Shown here: positions 55,601 to 64,000 of the stretch, piece after piece | Layout of the letters: the number at the start of each line of letters is the position of its first letter | Numbering within the stretch: the stretch's first letter is position 1 | Origin: Saussurea involucrata | Taxonomy: Eukaryota; Streptophyta; Magnoliopsida; Asterales; Asteraceae | Assembly (NCBI GenBank): GCA_033807775.1 | Contig: CM066317.1 | Location: 11,491,870-11,555,869, forward strand | DNA: 64,000 nt | Direction: 5' to 3' | Position numbers and translations under genes: made by a program | Notes under the pieces: model-generated | Databases searched by the model: none | What the model saw: only the letters and a program-made list of their open reading frames with translations | Told to the model about the DNA's origin: nothing

Positions 55601-56785
55601 GCAGTAACACCGAAAAGGTGGAGTAGTGTGTGTAGATTGTCATCAGTAAGCGTGCGAACCCCTGGAAAGAGTATAGAGGTAGAGGATTTGTGCATGTCCT
55701 TGTGCGAGAAAGAAGTGAAAAAGGGCAGGTGAATGAGTTGAGTCAGTGATGCTGTGAGAAATGTTCAATCGAGCTGATCGTTCAGTGTAAGCTCTTGAAA
55801 GCAGTAGGGTGTGATCATGGTTACTTCTCCTAGTTGAGTGGGGGAAACCGAAGTTATATTATATGACTGGACATTTGTGGCTAGCAGTGAGAAATCGATG
55901 AGCCTTCAGGATAAGTCAATTCGGATAGGTGAGCACTTCAATGAGGAATCATGGAAGTTTTCTGCTTCTGGTCACGTTAAGTGTGAAATGATGAAGTGGT
56001 GAGAACGTACGTATTAGTTGTCGAGCTGTAACCGATGTGATTCGGGAAGAGAATATGATCTGCATAGTCGTACGTCGGTTGGAAGAAGTGATCTAGAATT
56101 ACCTGTAACCCGATGAGGGAACTCTTAAGTGTGAGTTCGTCGAGATGTGTAAGGGTGGCCTTGTGCCAAGTGGGCAAGTGAGTGGTTGTTCCTGGTTTTA
56201 GATTCTCGTTGTAGTGGCGGGGAATTTCCGCCAAGTTCCTTCTTTTAAGGAAGTAAAGAAGTTCGAGAGACCGTAAGTAGATGTGTTGTAAAACCGCGAG
56301 CCCCGATGTGGGGACAGAAGCGAGCAAATGGAGGCGCGGTTGGCCTTGGAGTTACTAGTGGTTTTTAAGCGAGTATAGTATTCGGAAAGATTGCAAATAA
56401 ATAATTCAAGATGGCACGTCATGGCAAGGTGGTGAATCGTCGAGGGCAGTTCCAATGTATGGTGTACGGTTATGTTTTCCCATCAGAACGGTTTGGGGTG
56501 ACCGAGTAGAACTGAGTTGGTTGGATTAAAAAACAACAACATAAGACTTTTGGGCCCTGAAGTTTGAGAGAGAGGTAAGGTGGACTAAGTATGTGGATTC
56601 GACGAAGTTATGAAAGTTGGATAGATAGTGCGCGATCTTGAGGTACTCGATGAAATTTTTGGAGGAATTCATAGTGTGATGCACGTCTCTTTTATGAAGA
56701 GCCGATGTGGGAAGTGAAATGATGGCGACCTTGCAAGAAATACAGACGTTAAGAAGTTGACTTTGTCGTTAGTGAGCGAGTTAGA
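52615..56785 (+). pseudogene. Ty3-2 interior, decayed gag-pol
   Basis: Apart from the 3' end, no frame keeps recognisable gag, protease, RT or integrase motifs for more than a few residues, and stops are frequent in all frames. Blocks are shared with Ty3-1 from the PBS on for over 2 kb, in the same order. This fits a decayed family that still spreads rather than decay in place. Confidence 0.6.
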
Positions 56786-57084
56786 GCAGCGGCATACAAG
56801 TTAGACTTGCCGGAGGAATTAAAGAGTATTCATCAGACATTTTATGTCTCGGACTCAAAGAAATGTTTGTCAGAGGTCGAGGTGGCTGTTCCTTGGGGGA
56901 CGTCGGTATAGATGAGAGGTTGACTTATGTAGAAGAACCGTTAGAGATTGTGGACAGTAAGGTCCGAAAGACGAGAAACAGGGAAGTTCGTTTGGTTAAA
57001 GTTCAGTGGAAGTATCATAAGGGACGAGAGGCAACGTGGGAAGTAGAAGCTGAAATGAAGTCCAGATATCCTCATCTTTTTTAG
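56786..57084 (+). pseudogene. Ty3-2 pol end with chromodomain
   Basis: The integrase C-terminal motif YKLDLPEELKSIHQTFYVSD near 56797-56856 is followed by KKCLSEVE. A frameshift near 56895 leads into the chromodomain, with DERLTYVEEPLEIVD, then VKVQWKYHKGREATWEVE, ending SRYPHLF at 57084. Aromatic and acidic positions of the chromodomain are kept. Chromoviral chromodomains steer integration towards heterochromatin. It is the last intact trace of pol and the basis for the chromovirus assignment. Confidence 0.85.
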
Positions 57085-57111
57085 AATGGAATTCCGGGGA
57101 CAGAATTCTTT

Positions 57112-57125
57112 TGAGGGGGGAGTGT
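57112..57125 (+). other. Ty3-2 polypurine tract
   Basis: GAGGGGGGAGTGT, directly before the right LTR. The preceding GAATTCCGGGG...AGAATTC palindrome-like stretch also precedes the Ty3-1 PPT. Confidence 0.75.
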
Positions 57126-58706
57126 TGTAACGACCAGGACCAAAACGGATTAAATTTAATGTATTGTGGATAGGTGTAATAAAAGTGGAAGTTGAGGGGA
57201 GAGTTGGTAAATATGAGATGAAGTATATAAGGGCACAAAACCCTAGACAACATTCCATTTTCCTGATTTGTGAATGTGTTTGTCGGCTGAGAATTTGTGA
57301 TAGAGAGAAAGAGAAAGTTTCCTTTAGAATTATAGAGCAAGAGAATAAGAAGATTTCCAAGTAGCAACTAGAAGAAAAGGGTGTGTTGGGGATTCAATTT
57401 CTGCAAGGAACTACCAGGTAATTTCGAATCCACAACCCTGATTAAGTTGTTTTGTGGATTGTTGAATCATTGGAAGGTTTATATCTCTAAAGTTAATGTT
57501 TAGGCTCTCCAAGAGGATTTAAACACCTTTAAATCGAGTTTAATAAGTACAGTTTATGGGGAAATGATTAAAGATGCTTAAGTAAGTGATTCGTCACATT
57601 ATCTCACTGTTTTCGGAGTGTTTAGCAAGATTTCGGACCATAAAACTCTTCCAGCGTTCGTCCGGAAACCTTCAAGTAGGAAGGTGTCCGGGAAACCTCA
57701 TAGTCGTGTATTGGAAGGTGTCCGGACGTTGAGTCGTCCGGAAAACTGTGCCGTTCGGATAGGTAAGTCGTCCGGAATGCGGTGTTGTCCGGATATGTAA
57801 GTCGTCCGGATTACGGTGTTGTCCGGATAGGTTTGGATGTCCGGAGAGTAGTTGCCGGTAAGACTTGTTCACCCGGTAACCTGTCCGGAAAGTTGTGTGT
57901 CAGGTGAGAAGTGTCCGGATAGTTCTAGTCAGCTTATAAACCTGTCCCTTCGTTCAGGTAGACAATTTGGAAGTAAGGAGCAGAGTAGGGAAAAGCAAGC
58001 AAACGTATCAGGTGAGTTTTCTAACTAAAATACGTGCCTTTTAAAGTGATTACATGATGAGGAATGCCATGTTTTATTCTTATGCTTTTATTTGCATGAA
58101 AGTTGTTTAAAGTTTTATATGAGATGTATGCATACATTGTGGTAGACGTAAATTGGCTAAGTCGGGGGGAGGTTCCGCCAGTACTCACGTCGGGGGGAGG
58201 TTCCGTTTATGCCATGTAAGGGAGTATCCAATAAGACAGCGTGAGACTGACTCGTTGTCACTTTCGAGTGACTTCAGGGTGCCATTTACGGGAGCGGATC
58301 TATCCGTGAAAGTTTTATGTAAAGTTACATGATATTTTCATAAAAAGTTATGTGAAAGTTTTATGCAAAGATATTTGAAAGTGATGAACTGCTTTTAAAT
58401 GATTTTGAGAACTGTCAGGAGGGAACTCACTAGACCTCATGGTCTAACCCTCGCATTTTTCAAACTAACCCTTTTCAGGTAAGCAGATAATAGGAGGCTC
58501 CGGTAAGCGAGCAAGAGCAGGATAGAGTACTTATGCAGTTGGAGACAGTGCCACTCATACTTTTAGTGGTAGTTTTCTCAGTTGTGTAATAGGTTGTTTC
58601 CGCCAACCTAAGTTATTTAGACAGATATAATGAAATTTATGGACCCAGTTTTGTAACTATTTAAATACAAATGCTAAGTATGCTTTATTTGGACTAGGTT
58701 GTTACA
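57126..58706 (+). repeat. Ty3-2 right LTR
   Basis: 1581 bp. It differs from the left copy by a few substitutions and two short indels, including one in the TCCGG cluster, and is followed by TSD TATAT. Confidence 0.9.
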
Positions 58707-58828
58707 TATATAAAGAAAGAAGGATAGAAGAAAGAAATATGGTGGTGGTGGGTTGACGATGGTGGTGATGGGTTGATGATGGTGGTGGTGTGTATATATA
58801 TATACTGTATATGTGTATATATATATAC

Positions 58829-59050
58829 TTGAGATCATGTGAGACCAAGCCATTTCCGTGAGACCCGTGAGACCAAAAAATTAACACTAAACCTTCACAG
58901 TAAAAGACTGTGAAGGTAAACCTTCACACTATTTTTGTTGTGAAGGTTCGATGTTTTGCTTACCTTCACAATGAATCGTTGTGAAATTTTAGTGTTATTT
59001 TGTGGTCTCACGAAAACATGTTGGTCTCACGTGAACCCAACTCTCTCTAT
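58829..59050. mobile_element. Foldback MITE in a TA repeat
   Basis: The arms begin GATCATGTGAGACCAAG and, inverted, GTTCACGTGAGACCAAC. Both continue with CGTGAGACC and AACACTAAA blocks. Inner copies of ACCTTCACA and TGTGAAGGT pair as well, so the whole 220 bp can fold. It sits between TATATA runs, so the exact TA-type target cannot be read. Confidence 0.6.
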
Positions 59051-59365
59051 ATATATATACCTTAGGGACCAAAACAGTAATTTACTCTAAAAAATAAAAA
59101 AGGGTATAATTAATAAAAAAATGGTAAAATAAATGAAAAAGGGTAAAAAGAGCATTTTACCCTCGAGCTTAACGGAGGAAATAGACGGCCGTCAGCTCGA
59201 GGGACCAATTTCGTAACAAACTGCATACATGAGGTACCAAGATGGTAATTTTTGAAGTTAAATGATCAGTTTCATAATTTTTGACATACCTTAGGGACCA
59301 AAACAGTAATTTACTCTAAAAAAATGTTAAAAATGACCAATTTAATAAATAGCCTCCCACATTAA

Positions 59366-59563
59366 GGCCATCCGTACCCCATCCCTCCTATCTGTGAAAG
59401 ATTCCCCTCCACATCATCGCCACATCAGCTTTTCTTCCATCCCTCACTCCATCCCTCACGATCCCTAAACATCCGTACCCCATTCCCTCAAACCCCTTTG
59501 CCACCTCATTTATTTTAATTCTTTTATTTATACATTTAATTATTTAACAAAATAAATATATAT

Positions 59564-59594
<31 letters not shown>

Positions 59595-61290
59595 ATAAGA
59601 TAAATAATAAAAATTAAAATTCATATCATTCATTAAAAAATTAAAAATTACAAAATAAATTTAAAAATCTACTCGTCGTCATTGTTGGGAACTTGGATAC
59701 GCCAAATATGTTCGACCAAATCCGACCGAAGGTTATTATGAGTTTCCCGGTTTATGACTTCTCGAACATTTGCCGCGCGTTGTGTCTCACTGATTTGGCT
59801 TTCGATATCATTCGTGAAAAAGTCGTTTTCCACGTCACCACAAATAGCATGGTTTTCGTCTTCGAGTATCATATTGTGTAATATGACACAAGCGTACATA
59901 ATGTTTCTCAATATTGCCGGTTCCCATCCGCGTGCCGGGTTATGAAGTATATGCCAACGTTGTTTAAGCACGCCAAAAGCTCGTTCAACATCTTTACGTG
60001 CGGATTCTTGCGCGGACTTGAACTTTTGTCGTTTAGAGTCTTGTGGGCACGTAAATGATTTTACGAAAGTAGCCCATTCCGGATATATCCCATCCGTTAG
60101 ATAATATCCATGCTTGTAGGTGGCTCCATTCACCTCAAAAGGGCAGTCGGGTGCTTTTCCATCATATACATCGTTGAAGATGGGCGACTGATTGAGAACA
60201 TTGATGTCATTGTTGGAACCGGCAACACCAAAGTATGCGTGCCAGATCCATAGATCTTGAGAGGCCACTGCTTCTAGCATGATTGTCGGGTGCTCATGAT
60301 CACCTCTCATGAATTGACCTCGCCATGCATTCGGACAATTTGCCCACGCCCAATGAGTACAGTCTATGCTGCCGAGCATGCCGGGAAATCCGTGTTTAGC
60401 TTCATGCGCGGCGTACAACTTCTGAATATCAATAAAAGTAGGCCTGCGTAAATATTTTTGACCATACAGTTCAATAATACCTGTGCAGAATTTGTACAGA
60501 CAATCTCGTGACGTTTTCTCTCCCATACGGATGTACTCGTCAAGTGCGTCAGCAGCTACTCCATACGCCAATTGCCGAATAGCGGAAGTACACTTTTGTA
60601 TCGGAGAAAAACCTTGTTTGCCTAACCCGTCAAACTGAAGTCTAAAATACGGATACCCTACTTCTAAATCTTCAACTATTCGTTCGAATAGTTGTCTGCT
60701 CATCCTGAACCGCCGCCTAAACATATCCGGTGTATAAATCGGGTTGACGCCAAAGTAGTCCCGCATAAGCCGCTCGTTTGCAGTTACTCGACCTCTTTCA
60801 ATGTTTGCGGCCCTCTCTCTTGTTGACGATGAGGCGGTGCTACCATACAGCGATTGTGCAGCATGTCGAAAAATTTCCCTTTGTAGATTCAACAACTCGT
60901 CGGTGTCTACGGATGATGATGATGCGGTTGGTGAACCGGGTTGTGGCGAATCCATATTGTTTAATATATAGAGGTTGAGAAAATTTGAGAGAGTTTGAGA
61001 GGTGTGAGAAATAAGAGGTTGAGAGAATAAGAGGTTGAGAGGTGTGAGAAATAAGAGGTTGAGAGGTGTGAGAAATAAGAGGTTGAGGGTTAAATATATA
61101 GTGGGATTAAATTGAGAATTTTTTTTTTTTTTTAAGAAAGAGCCGTTCAACGGTTATTTTTTTAAAAATTTAATTAAATTTTTTTTTTTTTTTATAAAAC
61201 CCTCGGGATGGCTCGGGAACCCAACCCCGCCCTCACCCCGCTGCCACATCCCCCATCCCGAGCCCCTTCCCCGCTGGGGTACGGAAGGCC
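59366..61290 (-). mobile_element. PIF/Harbinger element, complete, 1925 bp
   Basis: The ends GGCCATCCGTACCCCA and TGGGGTACGGAAGGCC are inverted repeats with one difference, and TAA is duplicated at 59363-59365 and 61291-61293. It carries an intact transposase ORF on the minus strand. There is no second, Myb-like ORF, which complete PIF/Harbinger elements usually have. Confidence 0.92.
59669..60955 (-). CDS. PIF/Harbinger transposase (ALP1/HARBI1-like), intact
   Basis: 428 residues from the Met at 60955 (MDSPQPGSP). An in-frame upstream Met at 61150 would add 65 residues encoded by a repeated NLLFLTPL tract and is unlikely. Residues of about 60-150 form the helical N-terminal region (LFERIVEDLE, then SAIRQLAYG). 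The DDE nuclease fold shows D198 in SIDCTHW, D250 in SNNDINVL, D288 in LTDGIYPEW and E324 in DVERAFGVLKQRW. D198, D288 and E324 are my best guess for the catalytic triad. The C-terminus has the usual YACVILHNMI block. It would cut and paste the element at TTA/TAA sites in the nucleus, normally helped by a Myb-like partner that is absent here. A domesticated host gene is unlikely because intact TIRs and a TSD surround it. Confidence 0.9.
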   Translation of the reverse strand: MDSPQPGSPTASSSSVDTDELLNLQREIFRHAAQSLYGSTASSSTRERAANIERGRVTANERLMRDYFGVNPIYTPDMFRRRFRMSRQLFERIVEDLEVGYPYFRLQFDGLGKQGFSPIQKCTSAIRQLAYGVAADALDEYIRMGEKTSRDCLYKFCTGIIELYGQKYLRRPTFIDIQKLYAAHEAKHGFPGMLGSIDCTHWAWANCPNAWRGQFMRGDHEHPTIMLEAVASQDLWIWHAYFGVAGSNNDINVLNQSPIFNDVYDGKAPDCPFEVNGATYKHGYYLTDGIYPEWATFVKSFTCPQDSKRQKFKSAQESARKDVERAFGVLKQRWHILHNPARGWEPAILRNIMYACVILHNMILEDENHAICGDVENDFFTNDIESQISETQRAANVREVINRETHNNLRSDLVEHIWRIQVPNNDDE

Positions 61291-61997
61291 TAACGACTAT
61301 TCAATATATTCGTCTACTGTGAGGATAAATTGGTCATTTTTAACATTTTTTTTATTCTTGCCATTTTCAAGGGGAAATTAATTAAAATACCCTAAGTCAA
61401 ACCAAGTGTTACCAAAATGCCCTAAATCTCTTCCAGTTTGCAAAAATACCATTTTTTTTCCGCGATGGGAGCCCGCGATTGCGGGCCATGGACCATTTCT
61501 GACACTTTTTTAAACTTGCAGGGACCATTTTTGAAAAATGGAATCCTTCGATCGCGGGCTCATCCCGCGATGGGATACTTTTTGTGACTTTTCAATTGCA
61601 ATGGACCATTTTTGAAAAATTCCCGGAACCATTTTTGAAAATTTGAACCGCGTTTGACCACTGCGTTTGTCGAATTTTATGAATTTAAAATGAAATTTTA
61701 CACTTTCAACCCCTATACTTATTTACTAAATTTACTTTATACCTTTTAGTTTCATTATTTTAATTTTACATTTAACACATATAATCGTTTATTAACTAAA
61801 ACACGTTAAAAAAATACGTTTTAATTTTAACAAGTTACATCATTATAATCGTCTTTTCGATACGTTCGAAATGAGCCCAATCTTGAATTTTTTTTGGATA
61901 TATATATTTTAATATATATCATATACACTACATAAAAAATATTTTATATTTAAAATTCATACTCTTATAGTTAATTATTTAATTTATGGTACTCTTA

Positions 61998-62108
61998 GAT
62001 AGCGTTTGGTACGCATACGAGATGGGACGGGATGTAACTGGACGGGACTGAACTGGATGGGACGGGACGGGACTGAACTGAAGGAGATAATTTTAATCTA
62101 AGTTACGT
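61998..62108. mobile_element. Partial copy of GCGTTTGGTACGC MITE
   Basis: GATAGCGTTTGGTACGCATAC and following GGGACGGGA words match the left third of the complete element at 62794-63112. The right two-thirds are missing. Confidence 0.65.
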
Positions 62109-62700
62109 TGAAAATACATCGATCATTTTGTGCATACTCTGTAACTGCAAATACTTCAGCTCCAAACACACATGAATCATCATTCGCCAAATACCCATTT
62201 TCACAATTCTTAAATGAGTCTAGTGATACCAACTTGTCAAAACCCATTTAATATTCTTCTCGTGAAACCTTCTCCTATTGCCATTCACGATATCTATAAA
62301 CACATTCAAATAATAATAATTTAAAACGATTTAATGAATTAGTTAATATATGATTATTATGTTAATGCGATAGGAGTGTAAAAAAAATTGAAAAAAATAA
62401 GAGATGTACCATAAATTAAATAATTAACTATAAGGGTATGGATTTTAAATATATAAAATATTTTTTATGTAGTGTATATGATATATATTAAAATATATAA
62501 ATCCAAAAAAATTCAAGATTGGGCTCATTTCGAACGTATCGAAGAGACGATTATAATGGTGTAACTTGTTAAAATTAAAACGTATTTTTTTAACGTGTTT
62601 TAGTTAATAAACGATTATATGTGTTAAATGTAAAATTTAAATTATGAAAGTAAAATGTATAAAGTAAAGTAAGTAAATAAGTATAGAGGTTGAAAGTGTA
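62109..62700 (+). repeat. Direct duplication, copy 1
   Basis: Matches about 63129-63735 in the same orientation, from ATCATTTTGTGCATACTCTG onward, with point differences. The second half is also an inverted copy of the left arm of the surrounding complex. Confidence 0.7.
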
Positions 62701-62793
62701 AATTTCAATTCCAGATACGTTCGAAATGAGCCCAATCTTGAATTTTTTTGGATTTATATATTTTAATATATACCATATACAGTTGTACTTTTA

Positions 62794-63112
62794 GGTAGCA
62801 TTTGATACGCATACTAGATGGGACGGGACGTAACTGGACGGGACTGAACTGGATGGGACGGGACGGGACTGAACTGGAGGAGATAATTTTAATCTAAGTT
62901 ACGTTGGAAAAAGGGTATTTTAGTAATCTGATGTTTTAGTCCCATGTTGTTCCACCTATTTTGGTGGAACAAAAAATCTTATGTTTTGTCCCATTAAAAT
63001 TTGTTTTTGTTCCATGTTGTCCCATCTGATTTTTGTCCCATGGCATACCAAACATGAAACTATTTTTTTTTGTCCCGTCCCGTCCCATCCAGTCTGCGTA
63101 CCAAACGCACCC
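62794..63112. mobile_element. Tourist-like MITE, 319 bp, TTA TSD
   Basis: The left end GGTAGCATTTGATACGCA and right end TGCGTACCAAACGCACCC are inverted repeats, flanked by TTA at 62791-62793 and 63113-63115. The interior has GGGACGGGAC and GTCCCATG words. Its ends resemble those of the MITE at 46145-46529. Confidence 0.75.
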
Positions 63113-63128
63113 TTATAGTTAAAATACG

Positions 63129-63735
63129 TTTTATTTATTTTATTATCGATCCTTTTGTGCATACTCTGTAACTGCAAATACTTCAGCTCCAAACACACAT
63201 GAATCATCATTCGTCAAATACCCATTTTCACAATTCTTAAATGAGTCCAGTGATACCAACTTGTCAAAACCCCATTTCATATTCTTCTCGTAAAACCTTC
63301 TCCTATTGCATTCACGATATCTATAAACACATTCAAATAATAATAATTTAAAATGATTTAATGAATTAGTTAATATATGATTATTATGTTAATGCGATAG
63401 GAGTGTAAAACAAAATTGAAAAAAAAGAGATGTACCATAAATTAAATAATTAACTATAAGAGTATGAATTTTAAATATAAAAAATATTTTTTTATGTAGT
63501 GTATAACTGTATATGATATATATTAAAATATATAAATCCAAAAAAATTCAAGATTGGGCTCATTTCGAACGTATCGAAGAGACGATTATAATGGTGTAAT
63601 TTGTTAAAATTAAAACGTATTTTTAACGTATTTTAGTTAATAAACGATTATATGTGTTAAATGTAAAATTAAAATAATGAAACTAAAAGGTATAAAGTAA
63701 ATTTAGTAAATAAGTATAGGGGTTAAAAGTGTAAC
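63129..63735 (+). repeat. Direct duplication, copy 2
   Basis: Second copy of 62109-62700. It overlaps the right arm of the inverted-repeat complex. Confidence 0.7.
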
Positions 63736-64000
63736 ATTTCATTTTAAATTCATAAAATTCGACGAAACGCGTGTGAACAGTGGTCAAACGCGGTTCAAAT
63801 TTTCAAGAATGGTCCCTTGCAATTGAAAAGTCACAAAAAATATCCCATCGTGGGATGAGCCCGCGATCGCGGGATTCCATTTTTCAAAAATGGTCCCTGC
63901 AAGTTTAAAAAAGTGTCAGAAATGGTCCCTGGCCCGCGATCGCGGGCTCCCATCACGAAAAAAGGTATTTTTGCAAACTGGGAGAGATTTAGGGCATTTT

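Larger units (their letters stand above)
51004..58706 (+). mobile_element. Ty3/gypsy chromovirus-derived element (Ty3-2)
   Basis: LTRs 51004-52599 (1596 bp) and 57126-58706 (1581 bp) are nearly identical. TSD TATAT occurs at 50999-51003 and 58707-58711. It has a PBS at 52602 and a purine tract at 57112-57125. The 4.5-kb interior is mostly non-coding but retains a chromodomain at its 3' end, placing it with chromoviruses (Tekay-like). The interior is homologous to that of Ty3-1. Confidence 0.85.
50359..59317. mobile_element. Long-TIR (Mutator-like) element split by Ty3-2
   Basis: The left arm (50359-50540) and right arm (59140-59317) are inverted copies starting AGAGTAAATTACTGTTTTGG and sharing about 180 bp, including TTGTTACGAAATTGGTCCCT. 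A partial extra copy of the terminus lies at 59060-59092. The Ty3 element and a foldback element lie inside. A-rich flanks hide the TSD. No transposase is seen, so it is probably a non-autonomous MULE. Confidence 0.6.
61372..64000. mobile_element. Large inverted-repeat complex, cut by window end
   Basis: The left arm (about 61372-61994) and the right arm (about 63446 to beyond 64000) are inverted copies approaching 600 bp. Both contain AATGCCCTAAATCTC, CCCGCGAT-GCGGG palindromes and TTCGAAATGAGCCCAAT. The right end should lie about 40 bp past the window. It is related to the foldback at 49895-50293. Inside are one partial and one complete MITE and direct duplications. No gene is seen. Confidence 0.65.

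Overview
The window is plant nuclear DNA, almost certainly from a eudicot. The mix of LTR retrotransposons and the style of the RRM-bearing LINE ORF1 and ALP1-type transposase make me lean towards an asterid such as Asteraceae, but the sequence does not prove this. Nearly everything recognisable is transposable-element DNA, much of it nested. The only convincing host gene is a small single-exon gene at 4315-4797, resembling the C-terminal tail of INDETERMINATE-DOMAIN / SHOOT GRAVITROPISM 5 zinc-finger proteins but lacking the zinc fingers.

Layout. 1-1.97 kb: a frameshifted ORF1 (RRM plus DUF4283-like region) of a non-LTR element running out of the window on the left. 2-7.6 kb: MITEs around the IDD-like gene. 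7.59-21.7 kb: a minus-strand Ty1/copia element (204-bp LTRs, 5-bp TSD). Its left LTR was hit by a Ty3/gypsy element with roughly 2-kb LTRs and a decayed interior (7.6-15.1 kb), and its pol was hit by another element that left a solo LTR (16.6-18.1 kb). 21.9-22.5 kb: another solo LTR. 23.0-28.4 kb: a Tourist-like MITE split by a recent, gag-only LTR element of TR-GAG type (23.2-28.2 kb). 28.4-30.4 kb: flanking DNA duplicated at 46.5-47.7 kb. 30.6-46.1 kb: a minus-strand LINE split by a 13.3-kb Sirevirus-like copia element (32.4-45.7 kb) that carries an extra env-like gene downstream of pol. 48.0-50.3 kb: a hAT-like MITE, a non-autonomous Helitron and a foldback element. 50.4-59.3 kb: a long-TIR (Mutator-like) element split by a second Ty3/gypsy element (51.0-58.7 kb). 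59.4-61.3 kb: a complete PIF/Harbinger element with an intact transposase ORF. 61.4-64 kb: a large inverted-repeat complex truncated by the window end.

How the pieces relate. Several elements have TSDs and near-identical LTR pairs, so they moved recently. The Gag-only element and the two Ty3 elements with dead interiors must have been mobilised in trans. Duplicated segments supply empty sites that confirm two insertions.

Two signals stand out. First, the Sirevirus env-like region looks like an independent transcription unit: TGACGTCA, CACGTG and TATA motifs, a GT-AG leader intron, and a phase-0 intron whose removal skips the only stop separating two long open stretches. Second, each LTR family carries its own dense set of short CpG-containing motifs: TCGCTGA throughout the Sirevirus, CGGTATACCG in the Gag-only LTRs, TCCGG in the Ty3 LTRs, and TCGCAA/TTGCGA in the copia leader.
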